Assembly (NCBI RefSeq): GCF_964340395.1
Contig: NC_135554.1
Span: 2,723,001-2,787,000, forward strand
Source of the DNA: Glandiceps talaboti
Taxonomy: Eukaryota > Hemichordata > Enteropneusta > Spengelidae
Length of the DNA stretch: 64,000 nt
Direction of reading: 5' to 3'
Position 1 is the stretch's first letter. Each line of letters opens with the position of its first letter. The position numbers and the translations under genes are program-made. The notes beneath the pieces were generated by a model, which saw only the letters and a program-made list of their open reading frames with translations, made no database searches and was not told the DNA's origin. Shown piece by piece: positions 45,476 through 56,691 of this stretch.

Positions 45476-47529
45476 TTTTTCATCCCTAATATATAACCTC
45501 CTTACTGAAGGTAATAATATAGGTAGAATACAAATCATGTATGCAGTAAAGTTTTCATCTATAATCACACTGTAAATATGTGTACAGCAAGAAGAATGAT
45601 TTATTGTTGTTGACATCATGTTTGATTGACACATTGACATTTGGGTAGATTAGTAACTTAGTAAATGTAATTACCAACTACTAGTAGTTAGTTAGAATGC
45701 TATGTTAAACTTTGAACTGGGTAATGTTACTCTATGTCAGCTGTATTTATAGTAATGGTTCTTTCATATTGTTTGCCTAAAAATGGTCATTATACATGTT
45801 GACTTCTCAAACTTCAAGTAGAGGACAAATTTTAGCTTCTTCAAATAGTAAGTGTATTTATGGCAATCCATTCTACTTTAATAGATGTCAACCTAACATC
45901 ATTGACTACCACATGTGAATTAGAAAATGTCAGTTAATGTTTGATAGCGAAGAAGATGATGCACATGACACAGAATTAAATGATATCACTTAGTTGTAGA
46001 AACATGTTTTTTGACTGTAATGGGTACACATTCCAGGGTAGGACTATACATACCACATTAATGCTATCAATTCAAAGCTTTCATGTACATCATGTTTTAT
46101 CAACTGTGATGTGGGACTACTAATTAACATCCAATATCAAATGTCATTGGCTACAATTTAATGTACAATCAACAAAAGAATTAATGTCTAGCTGACACAT
46201 AAAATTTGTCTGAAATAGATTTCTCTTCAAACTGTGAAAGACACCAACTAATGTAAGATAACCCCACTATATTCACCATTACAATCACTGTCATGTAAGG
46301 GGTGAATTCAAAATAAAACACATCGTAATCACGCGTCCTAACAATAAAAGATGAGTAATGACCAGTAGAGACAATTCATGACAGGGAAACAGGAGATAAT
46401 GAGGTGTTCAAGTTTATGAATAACTGACGATAAATAATAAGTTCGTCTTTCTTTGTTTCCCTTAAAGATGTCGTCTTTGAATACACCGATACAAATAATT
46501 TGTGATTGCCGACACATAATAGATAGTGCTTCTCACCTTCCTTGTTTCCAATAATGACAATCGTCTTTTATCGTAGTTGGTCATAATTTTCGATCATCAA
46601 AGAAAACCATGCACTGCAGCAAGAAATGTGCTGATGAAGTACATGTTCTAATGAGTACAAGTTCATGGGCAATATTCTAATGTGATCATCAAAGATGCAA
46701 GAAATCCAAGTTTCAATATTCAATAAGTCTTTTACAAACTAATTTTTGTAGAAATTACATTGATTTGGAGTGTGTGATTGACACATGGAAGGTAATAATT
46801 TACCATCATCTCATGAAGGTGAGAGAATGTTTTAAGTGAAAAGAACTATGCAATATTCACTGCAACATTTATACTAAAATGTAACTATTTATAAACTGTT
46901 GTGACACTGGGAAATCATCCTCCACAACTTGGAAATGTTTGTAAAAATTGGATATGATACCTGCACTGTTTTGACAAGTCTGTTGCAGTGTTTCAAAGCT
47001 TTTAATTTGGTTGCTGTATTCATCGCTTTTGATTTTTTTATGGCTATTTATAAAAGCCATCACTTGGCACTTCATGTAAACATGTCTAAACACAAATCAA
47101 CCTCCTCGGCTTTCATTTTGCAATCACATATTTTCATTTTCACACCTTGGTATGATCCTGGAAAATTCTGGAATGTCAAATCCTACCTAGAAACCCCTGG
47201 AAATCGGCCAACATTCATGCTAACCCAGACAGTCAAATGTTCGTTCCACAAGATACTTTGCCCAACAGACAGTGCCTAATAGTATGCATACAGTAGTTGA
47301 ATGCATGGGCACAATAATGTTTTGTTTTGATCTTGCATATTGCTACTCCCATCACCATTTCAGCGACATATAATATCCTGGTTGTAAGCAAGATTATCAT
47401 AACATTGTAGTGAGTATCATTCAAAGCATCACCAACCACGATTAGAAATTGTTACAAGTTCAGCGCACAGGTCGACATACTACAGGCTCACGCATGGCAA
47501 TACTAGGGAAGTACATTCAAATTTCCGGA
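45476..47529. other. Unassigned, apparently low-repeat region
   Basis: No family recognised. Open frames at 46929-47279 (plus) and 46869-47093 (minus) overlap each other; neither shows a motif, so I do not call either a gene. Confidence 0.5.
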
Positions 47530-47770
47530 TTGTGGAAGTACACTTTTGACTTTTATGTTGTCAATAAATGTTAGTTGTTTTATATGTTCTAAAAGAATAA
47601 TATTTTTTCATGTTTGTCAGAACAATAACATTTTTAAATGGTCAAGTTGAGTTGAGAAATCGCGATGTTCAGCAACACGTGGCGTCCATATATGTTAAAC
47701 ATATTGCGACGCAAGTGACGAACATTCAGTAATTCATAACGCAAAATTTCTTTATGTAAATGACGTTTTT
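47530..47770. repeat. Dispersed repeat fragment (also at 23.4 kb)
   Basis: GTCAAGTTGAGTTGAGAAATC, GCAACACGTGG, GACGCAAGTGACGAAC and ATTCATAACG correspond to the minus strand of 23420-23600. Confidence 0.65.
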
Positions 47771-48304
47771 TTCAAAATTTTGAAAAAAATGTTTAACATC
47801 ACTTCTAAATAAGAACAAACCGTACGATAATGAGAAACAAACTTTACTTCTTAATTTGTTTTTCTGGATGTGTCTGAATTAGACTGACAAATCCTACAAT
47901 TCAATCAGTTTAAAGGCTAATATCTTAGCCTTTACATGCTAACATAAAGGTTGAGTGCATGCATGCGAGTTCTGTAAGGGATCATCTACATGAAATATTA
48001 TAACCATACTTTCAGTTCTTGTTTTTTGGGACCAGACTCATAAAACCTTGAGTGGGACATTGTGTAGGAAGTATAGAACATCATAAAACTAGGTAGTGAA
48101 ACGTACAGCAAACACAACCATCATCCAGATTAAGTCTGAATCAATTAGTCACAAGCAGAAGTAAAGTCATTAAATCCTGGACATCTGGGGATAAAATCAT
48201 TAGAATTGACAACTATGGATGATAGAGTCCAAGGACATACTCCTAACAACTCAATCAGTTCTCACTATTTTACAAATCTGTCTGATAACTTTGTTCATCA
48301 TCAT
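47771..48304. other. Unassigned
   Basis: Nothing recognised. Confidence 0.5.
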
Positions 48305-48307
48305 AGA

Positions 48308-48602
48308 CTCTCTCACAGTCTCGGAGCTTCACATTATTAAATTTAAAGCTAAACAAATTATTTTGTATGTACTGATATCATCTACATAACAGTACTCAAA
48401 TATACTTGTACTGTGCACTCTTATCGACGTCATAGAGATAACCATTCACTGACGCGTGACTGTGATGCTCTGTGCTTTCGCAAAGCTCGGTCTCCGTGTT
48501 TTCTCATCAATGAGGGTTATGTAGATGATATCAGTACATACAAAATAACTTGTTTAGCATTAAATTTTATAATGCGAAGCTCTGAGGACAGTGATCAGAA
48601 TC
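48308..48602. mobile_element. Foldback element with ~85-bp arms
   Basis: The left arm (ACTCTCTCACAGTCTCGGAG, AAAGCTAAACAAATTATTTTG, GATATCATCTACATAAC) is inverted at the right (GTTATGTAGATGATATCAG, CAAAATAACTTGTTTAGC, GAAGCTCTGAGGACAGTG). The central ~120 bp is GC-richer (GACGCGTGACTG) and non-palindromic. No ORF. Confidence 0.8.
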
Positions 48603-49092
48603 AAACAGTGAAATTTACATGGTTGTGTGTACAGTCATGTATGTTTATTAAAACATCTTTATATTTCACATTTTTCTACATTATTAAAAATGTAATATAT
48701 ACACCCTGAACAGTATATTCAACCGAGAGTAAACTTATTTTGTAGCTGTATACATTAGATAAATCAAAATCAAGTTGATTTTTGGGTCCATACCCAAAAA
48801 ACAGCGATCTCAACAGTGATCTCTCAAACTGTACTGTACTGATTAACATGTGCAATGTCTAATTGTTGGTATTTTAACACTTTTCAGTGAATAAATTGTG
48901 GTTGTCTGATTGAAAAATGATACTTCAGTTACAACTAGTACAGTTTTAACATGGCGACAGATTTTTATTTCAAATAAAGTTACCAGCTATTTGCATTTAG
49001 TTTGTTAAATACTATGTGACATATTTTCAACCACCATTTCAGTGAAAAGGAAATTACACATAGACATTTCAAACTGAACAACACAAGTCATC
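48603..49092. other. Unassigned
   Basis: Nothing recognised. Confidence 0.5.
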
Positions 49093-50137
49093 TAGACTGT
49101 TGACAGTCATTTGTGCCTTTTTGGTTATGTTTTATCTAAAACTAAAGTCGTCATCTCGCTCCGATCCAGAGCAATACTACTATATAACCGCATACAGATA
49201 GTGAGGGCCATAGGCCCAAGCAACTGTTCTTCCTTGCTGGACCCTCACACGATAAAAATAAGAAAATTTGTACTGTAGAATACTTGACATTTGGGTCATA
49301 GTTCACAAAGCTTGTCAATCAAAATCAACATGGCGTCGCCAGAGTCACCAAATGAGTCAACATATCAAGACGCAATGGAGCAACTTGGATACTCGCACTT
49401 GAAAGACTTTCAGAGAAACATGATAACAGTCTGCGAGGCGGAGCCATTTGAGCTCCTTTGACTCACAGCTAGCTAGTAGTACTAGTAGACTGTACATGGC
49501 ACCATAGACTAGTGAGCATGACAATGTGTCGGGTGTCGAGCTCGTCCACAATGTCATTTACAAATGTTTCAAGCTTTAACAAAGAAAGATAGGAAAGGTA
49601 AATTACTTGATTATGACCATCAAAATGTATTTACAATGTCAAATTTGCACTGAAGTGTACGTGTATATGTGTTGAGTGACCTTATATTGAACTGTATGCA
49701 AATCATACGATAGAGTAAAGCCCAATAGAGAACATGCAATCGAGACTGAGCATGCTCAGACACAAAGGACTATGGGATTATCTGTGGTTATCATAATACC
49801 TAATCTGGAGCTACTGATAAAATTAACCTCCCACAATGGTCAGGGTAACTATGAATTGATTATTTGTGGTTATAAACAATGTAACATTATTGTTTACAAT
49901 GCTAATTGATTAATAGTATTTATTATCACATTTCCCATGATGCAACATTCAACATGGCAGTTGTGCAAGTTCCCTATTCAGTGACGTCACATCATGATAA
50001 GTAATAGAAAGGGAGCTGAAACAAGGGAGAACAGTCACTCGGGCAGTACTTGGTTATAGTAGTATTGCAGAGCCAGGCAACGACTTTAGTTTTAGATAAA
50101 CCATAGCAAAAAAGGCATGAATAACTGTCAACAGTGT
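49093..50137. mobile_element. Mutator-like non-autonomous element
   Basis: About 95-bp inverted ends: ACTGTTGACAGTCATTTGTG, TTATCTAAAACTAAAGTCGT, AGCAATACTACTATA on the left, complement on the right. A 10-bp direct repeat ACAAGTCATC lies outside both ends (49083-49092 and 50138-50147). Long TIRs with a 9-11 bp duplication fit the Mutator (MULE) superfamily. The interior carries one short ORF starting in good context and no transposase. Confidence 0.8.
49331..49462 (+). CDS. Small ORF inside the Mutator-like element, helicase-start-like
   Basis: Open frame of 43 codons beginning ATGGCGTCG in a good Kozak-like context (ATCAACATGG). Peptide pieces: MASPESPNESTYQDAM, EQLGYSHLKDFQRNMI, TVCEAEPFELL, stop. 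LGY..LKdfQ..mI resembles the extreme N-terminus of RecQ-type helicases (the region before the Walker A motif), but the Walker motif is absent and the similarity is short. It may be the leftover first exon of the parent element's gene or a captured host fragment. No evidence that it is expressed. Confidence 0.35.
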
Positions 50138-50147
50138 ACAAGTCATC

Positions 50148-51117
50148 ATATATCTCACCTTCTACATTGCATTGAATGTACCATGTGCATAGAACTTGAA
50201 TGTATGACCTTTGAACTTCATACTTCCCGTTTGCTGTTTCCTACTATGTTTTAAAGTTTGAATAACAGTCAAATACAGAAGTGAGAGACAATATTAGTAG
50301 ACTGGTAACCATGTAAATGTATGATTGTAGCAGGCACTTAGACTGGCAGCCAGCTGAGACAGTATTTTTTTTTAAAACACCTAGATTTATACAATACAGG
50401 TTTGTCATTAAAATCATGTTAATTATGACAATTAATCACTAGTCTAACATGATAACATTGTGGAATTGTACTTTTTTAATTTAGACAACTGCAATTTCAA
50501 CAACCATATCTGGGTTGCTAAGAAACCGTTTGGCATTATAGTCACATGACTTGAAGTTCTTGCCTGACTGACTGACTGAGAGTGAATCGACTATGAGATG
50601 TATAACAGCATGACTTCTTGCCTGACTGACTGACTGAGAGTGAATCGACTATGAGATGTATAACAGCTTCAGTATCATTATTTTGTGGGCTGACAGGCTG
50701 AACTGTGGGTCCATTTGCAGGTCCATTTGCAAGTCATTCAAAACAAGTCTTCTTATGATATGAAATGCTTCCTTTGCATAAAATTATCCACGAAATATAC
50801 GTAGTGCTTTTGTGGCCATCATTACTTTCATGTTTGATGTTTATTGAGTACACTTAACAAAAACCCTGGAAAGTTGTTAATGGTACAAAACATAAAAGGA
50901 AAATAATAACAAAACTAATAAACTATCTAAAAGAAGCATTACATAACATAATAAAACTAATGAACTACAGAAGCTTATCCAATGTAAAGAAAGAGAAAAA
51001 TAATGTTTGGTAATTAGACAGATTTATGGAGATTAAAACCATTGCTGATAAATGAAAAGGAATTGAGCGAGGATGCTGGTCAGAATGGGTCATGGAGTGC
51101 ACCACCATCGATCAGGC
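50148..51117. other. Unassigned; one short direct duplication
   Basis: A 55-60 bp direct duplication (CTTGCCTGACTGACTGACTG, AGTGAATCGACTATGAGATG) lies at 50558-50668. Nothing else recognised. Confidence 0.6.
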
Positions 51118-51535
51118 CTTGCATGTCAAGTCCTCACTATGATGGTCCTGGTCCAGCTACAATTGTCAAGTCCTCACTATGATGGTCCTGGTCCAGCTAC
51201 ATGTCAAGTCCTCACTATGATGGTCCTCGTCCAGCTACATGTCAAGTCCTCACTATGATGGTCCTGGTCCAGCTACAATTGTCAAGTCCTCACTATGATG
51301 GTCCTAGTCCAGCTACATGTCAAGCCCTCACTATGATGGTCCTGGTCCAGCTACATGTCAAGTCCTCACTATGATGGTCCTGGTCCAGCTACATGTCAAG
51401 TCCTCACTATGATGGTCCTGGTCCAGCTACATGTCAAGTCCTCACTATGATGGTCCTGGTCCAGCTACATGTCAAGTCCTCACTATGATGGTCCTGGTCC
51501 AGCTACAATTGTCAAGTCCTCACTATGATGATGGT
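51118..51535. repeat. 38-bp minisatellite, about 11 copies
   Basis: Unit ATGTCAAGTCCTCACTATGA + TGGTCCTGGTCCAGCTAC. Variants AATTGTCAAG and CCTCGTCC. Confidence 0.96.
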
Positions 51536-52195
51536 TGATTTTAAGTAATGACATGAATAGAATACAGTACAAGGAGCTGACGTGTTGTGACAGTAAAAGT
51601 CATAATTACTGGATGTACTGATTACAAATTTACATTATTCAGTTTGAGGATTGTGGCTGTTCCACCATTCCTTTCTGTTCATGATGTAACTACTGATGTA
51701 GCGTTGCTGTCATCTGGTATTTGGGATTTAAATAAACAGATCATTTTGTAATGACTTCCACTGGTGTTTATTCGTTTTCATTCCATTTGTTACCTGTTTT
51801 GGTATTTGACTATCCTGAAAGTTACTGACAGTGACAACAGACTCAAACTACAAGATCCACTAAGGGCATTGGTATGAATTGTTTATGTAAAACTTTATAT
51901 ATTGGTAATGTGGATGTTTAGCACTTTTCCAGGGTAAGTAAAGGAAATGTAAACTTTCAAAACAAGTGACACAATGAACTACAAAACAAATTTAAAGTGG
52001 GTTCAACACGGTTGAATATGTTGAAATAATCATTTTTGAAAATAGCCATCATTTTTAGAGAGGAGGGGGAATATACAAAATTTTGTGTGCAATTATCCCA
52101 GCACATAGGTTCTATAGAAATAGTACAGTGCATGTAGCATGTGACCTGCAAACAGTTTCTTCGGTAAAAAAATAATTAAAATAATTAAAATAAAA
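51536..52195. other. Unassigned
   Basis: Nothing recognised. Confidence 0.5.
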
Positions 52196-53139
52196 AATGC
52201 CGCCAATAGCGTTGTAGCACAACTGTACAGTTTTTTAAAATGTTTATCTATATGCTAACAATAGGTGTTCATATGCTGAATGAATATCCAGTTGCCTATT
52301 CAACCATGTTGCTATCTTTGCGATGTACGCAATCATTTGGCTGTTGCTATGGGTGTGGTCATGTTGTTAGATATATTTGCTTATATTTTTTAATGTTTTT
52401 GTTCACTTGTATATGAATTCCTGATATTATCTTTGTAATATATGTGATCATTTGGCTGTTGCTATGGGCGTGGTCTTGTTGCTAGGCATATTTGCATACA
52501 TTTTTAAATGTTTATTCATTAGTCTATTAATCCTCTTGTTATCTTCGCAATATACGTGATCATTTGGCTGTTGCTATGGGAGTGTTGCTAGGCAAATTTG
52601 CATACATTTTCTGAATGTTTTTTCTATGGTCTATTAATCCCCGTTGTTACCTTCACAATATATGTGATCATTTGGCTGTTGCTATGGGCGTGGTCTTGTT
52701 GCTAGGCACATTTGCATACATTTTTTGAATGTTTATTCATTTGTCTTTCTATTCCTGTTGTTATCTTTGCAATATACGTGATTATTTGGCTGTTGCTATG
52801 GGTGTGGTCTTGTTGCTTGACAAATTTACATACATTTTTTGAATGTTTATTCAATTGTCTTTTAATCCCCATTGATATCTTCGCAATATATGTGATCGTT
52901 TGGCTTTTGCTATGGGCGTGGTCTTGTTGCTAGGCATATTTGCATACATTTTTTGAATGTTTACCCACCTGCCTACCAAAATTCTTTTACCAAAAATCAC
53001 ATTTTTTTTTACCCAAATCACAAACTGGTGATACGATCATTTTGATTTGAACAATTTCCCAACTAGACACCCAAGTTAATGGACCCACCAAATATCATGG
53101 CAATCGGTTCAGCATTTTTTGACTTTAAGTTGTTTACAC

Positions 53140-53172
<33 letters not shown>

Positions 53173-53220
53173 TGCCGGGCGATCCCTATAGCACTACTGA
53201 ACACCAGTTCAGTTGTGCTA
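52196..53220 (-). mobile_element. Helitron2-like element, copy D
   Basis: Plain end GCCGCCAATAGCGTTGTAGC, six ~113-bp monomers (TTTGGCTGTTGCTATGGG at about 52337, 52452, 52563, 52672, 52786, 52901), a module (GGCAATCGGTTCAGC, TTTTTGACTTTAAGTTG), (ACAG)n at 53141-53169, and a hairpin end TAGCACTACTGAAC ACCA GTTCAGTTGTGCTA. Most regular copy and complete at both ends. Confidence 0.9.
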
Positions 53221-53258
53221 AACATAATACTGACCCGCAGCGATTGGCAACCTGCACA

Positions 53259-53760
53259 ATAGTCCCAGGCCTGCAGCCCACACAATAGTTACACTCCCAG
53301 GCCTGCAGCCCACACAATAGTTACACTCCCAGGCCTGCAGCCCACACAATAGTTACACTCCCAGGCCTGCAGCCCACACAATAGTTACACTCCCAGGCCT
53401 GCAGCCCACACAATAGTTACACTCCCAGGCCTGCAGCCCACACAATAGTTACACTCCCAGGCCTGCAGCCCACACAATAGTTACACTCCCAGGCCCACAG
53501 CAGCCCACAACCCGCACAATAGTTACACTCCAAGGCCCACAGCAGCCCACAACCCACACAATAGTTACACTCCCAGGCCCACAGCAGCCCACAACCTGCA
53601 CAATAGTTACATTCCCAGGCCCACAGCAGCCGTACAGCCCACACAATAGTTACACTCCCAGGCCCACAGCAGCCCACAACCCGCACAATAGTTACACTCC
53701 CAGGCCCACAGCAGCCCACAACCCACACAATAGTTACACTCCCAGGAATGCAACAACCCG
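53259..53760. repeat. Two-phase minisatellite (32 bp, then 42 bp units)
   Basis: First about seven units of CACACAATAGTTACACTCCC + AGGCCTGCAGCC (32 bp). At about 53490 the unit switches to CACACAATAGTTACACTCCC + AGGCCCACAGCAGCCCACAACC (42 bp) for about six units. Both share the same 20-bp left half. Confidence 0.96.
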
Positions 53761-54340
53761 TTTATCCGCACAATAATTACACTCAAACAGCCTGTACTAT
53801 GAATTAAGTTTAGTAAGGTAGGAAGCCATATAGTGTAGGTACATCACAGTGTATGCTATATAGTACATCATTCCAGACACTCAGACTATCTGCTGTTTTC
53901 CTAATAAGGTGTTATGTAAGTATGGTATGAGTTATTTAGTATCTTTTACATGTCTATGGTCTAGATTAGAAGGCTATATAATTTAATACATTCCTTTACA
54001 TATAGTATTGAAATAAAATGTAACAAAAATTGTATTCATTTAAAACTTCCGTAGGGAATTCTTAGATCACCCTGGGAACTATTGTAGTCTCAATTATTAC
54101 CACTCTTTGAATGTACTGCGCTGACCTGACCTCGCTATATGTGCGTGCCATCAGTAAAAACACACCATATATACAAACAAAGCATTGCTTTATAGCAATT
54201 GTAAACTCACTATCAGTAGATTTATTGTCATTCAGTACATCAGGTCTTTTGTATAAAGACTGTGAAAAGATGCCATTACACAACTCCACCACACATTTTT
54301 ATATATGCACCACGCCTATGACAAAACACATCAAATGATA
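53761..54340. other. Unassigned
   Basis: Nothing recognised. Confidence 0.5.
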
Positions 54341-54722
54341 GGGCCTAATAAAAAAAATTGTGTGGTTCCGATTACGTTCAATTTTAGAATAGGTGGGGTA
54401 GGTAGATTTTTTATTTTATTTTATCATATAGTTTTTACTGTGTGAGTGTCTAATTCAGGTTTTCCATTGTTTTCCAAATGGTCTCTGTGTTAATTGTTAT
54501 AACATTTCTTCCTATCAGATGTACAGCTATTACAGATTGGAAGAATAGTCTTATTTTGTCCTTTTAATTTATGTCACTTTCCGCATCCACTATTTCTCGT
54601 GAGACTTCACAATTTTATGCGATTTTATTAATTTTTGAATACGCGAAAAAAAGTTTAGGGTCAGCAATGAAAAGCTCGGTGGAGTCGGGTAGCCGGAACC
54701 AAACAATTATTTTTTTTAAGAC
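54341..54722. mobile_element. MITE with AATTGTTTGGTTCC ends, copy 2
   Basis: Left AATTGTGTGGTTCCGATTAC, right GTAGCCGGAACCAAACAATT: inverted ends. The interior is the reverse of copy 1 at 38680-39022 (AATAGGTGGGGTAGGTAG; CAGGTTTTCCATTGTTTTCC). Confidence 0.8.
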
Positions 54723-54724
54723 CT

Positions 54725-54803
54725 AGTCTGTATTCACTTTATTTCTGTATGCTATTTTTCTATGCTTTACCATGCTTGCTATGGCATGTTGTTATGCAAT
54801 AAA

Positions 54804-54835
<32 letters not shown>

Positions 54836-54837
54836 AT
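54725..54837 (+). mobile_element. LINE 3' end, extreme 5' truncation
   Basis: Only the last ~110 bp of the LINE seen at 12414-18940: TATTCACTTTATTTCTGTATG, ACCATGCTTGCTATGGCATG, TTATGCAATAAAG, then (ATTG)n. It shows the uninterrupted version of the site hit by the 38-bp hairpin at 18807. Confidence 0.85.
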
Positions 54838-55199
54838 TGCCACATATAAATGCAAAAGCTTACAATGGATATTGGTGTAGAATCGCAGATAAAAGACAAG
54901 TTAAAAGAAAACCACATAAAACTGGTAAGAACATTATAACTATGATAAATACGAGATAAGATAAAACAAATAAATAAATAATAATAATACATGGTTTGTT
55001 AGAAAATATTACCAAAATAAAATAAAATGGTCAAATTGCTTGAGTTCACATATCAGCACTTCAGCAGTAAAATAAATATGTTTAGAAACAAAAAAAACAA
55101 AAACAAAAAACAAGTTGATCAATAAACAAGTCCTAAAAGTTGTACAATGATTAAACTTCTAAGGTCAATTGACCAATTACAAAGGGAGAAAGATGTGCA
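54838..55199. other. Unassigned A-rich sequence
   Basis: A-rich stretches (AAAAAAAACAAAAAC near 55090); may include the 3' UTR of the neighbouring LINE relic. Confidence 0.4.
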
Positions 55200-56340
55200 T
55201 CAGACTTTGAAAAACACAACCTCATTTCTTGACATTTCTTTGGGTTTAAACTCATATTGTTGTAAGAAAGACCACTCATGAATTCTACTGAAATCTGCTT
55301 GTAAACAAGAACTACTGGTATCGTATGTTACAGTGAAAGTGTTGGATATTGTGGTGTTGGCCATAAAATTAAAGTTTGAGTTTACAATTGGAACCTGGAT
55401 ATCATTAATCATCAAAATGAATAGAATAGGGCCAAGTTTTGTTCCTTGTGATACTCCAGCTTTGACATGTTGCCATGTTGAGGATGAATCATTCAAAACA
55501 ACCCTAATTTGCTTCCTGTCTGTAAGAAAGTGAGCAACCTATTTCACAAGATTGGGATTGATGTTTAAGTTACTTGAGTTTTGACATTAAAATATTGTGA
55601 TCAATTTTATCAAATGCTTTGCTGAAATCCAAGAAGCAAACTGTAATCATATGTCCAGGGTATCATATTTGCCAATGTCGATGATGATTTCTTGGTACCA
55701 GCATATTGTTTATTGTCAATCTTTCCTGTTACTTCCTGCTTTATCCATTTCTCAATCAATGATTCCATGACCTACATGTAATACTCGTTAGTGAAATAGG
55801 TCTTAAGTCATTTAGAGATGATGGGCTGTTTACCTTTGGAAGGGGCATGATATTAGCTTCTTTCATTGATGTTGGAACTTTTCCCTCCTTGAATGAATCA
55901 TTGCAAGTATTAGACAGCGGAGAGGCAAACTCTTCAGCAAACATTCCATGAGAATTTTATTGGGAATCCTGTCAGGACCACCTTTCTTATTCATGTTGAG
56001 TGATTTCAACAGCTTGACTAGACCAATGTAGGTTAGAGTTGGTAGTAGGCAGTTGCATGCCTTCAGATAGTGTGTTGATGAATGGGTTCATAGTCTTTTG
56101 TAATGTTAATGAAGTGATCATTGATAGCCTCTGCTAGGTTGTTGCCGTGGAGACGTGTACTATTGATATCCAATTCTACGGATGACATACTTGTATTTCT
56201 TTCATTTAGCTTATTCATATTTCCCACCATTTTCTGCTACATTGGTCTTAAAAAAAATGTTTAGGTAACATCTTTGCAGAGTGGGTAGTACGTACTGTAG
56301 TGACTTCTTTTGCATGTAATGGCAGAGTTCAGATGATTTT
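55200..56340 (-). pseudogene. LINE reverse transcriptase relic
   Basis: Decayed RT on the minus strand. Pieces in order: NKKGGPDRIPNKIL, FAEEFASPLSNTCNDSFKEG, KVPTSMKEANIMPLPKV, SSLNDLRPISLTSI (the DLRPISLT block), QHVKAGVSQGTKLGPILFIL (QGT.LGPILF), MINDIQVPIVNSNFNFMAN (the YVDD box has degenerated to MAN). Several stops and frameshifts. Looks like the AGVPQGTKLGP group of CR1/L2-like LINEs. Inactive and old. Confidence 0.8.
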
Positions 56341-56507
56341 ATGAGCAACCTCTTGGCCTTAAACTATAAGCACTACATAATTCTCACATATACACAATGA
56401 TCAGAATGTCAACCATCACATTTTTCTCAATAAATCTTATCTTACCTTTTATACAGCCAAAGACATACTGAGCTGTGCATGCAACGGAATAATCAAAGTA
56501 TTATCAT

Positions 56508-56690
56508 TTTAGTCCCCAACAGGCACCTCCTCGAGGGGGACTTATACATTGGGTTCTGTCCATGCGTCCGTCCATCTGTCTGTCTGTGTGCATGCATTCA
56601 CTCTCATATCTCTGCCATGCACTAACTGATTTCAACAAAACCTGGCATAAAGGTAATATACTATATGTGACATGTGCATGTCATTTAGTT
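56508..56690. mobile_element. Fragment of a TAGTCCCC-family element
   Basis: Hairpin end TAGTCCCCAACAGGCACC / CCTCGAGGGGGACTTA, then a GTCCGTCCATCTGTCTGTCTG microsatellite and a module with CTGATTTCAACAAAACCTGG. Cut off at 56690 by the long-inverted-repeat element. Confidence 0.7.
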
Positions 56691-56691
56691 T

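Noticed and set aside
46869-47279. Overlapping open frames on both strands (116 and 74 codons)
   Set aside because: No motif, no splice logic and no repeat relation; length is within chance expectation for AT-rich DNA.
53417-53728. Repetitive Gly/Cys/Trp open frames on the minus strand
   Set aside because: By-product of the 42-bp minisatellite.
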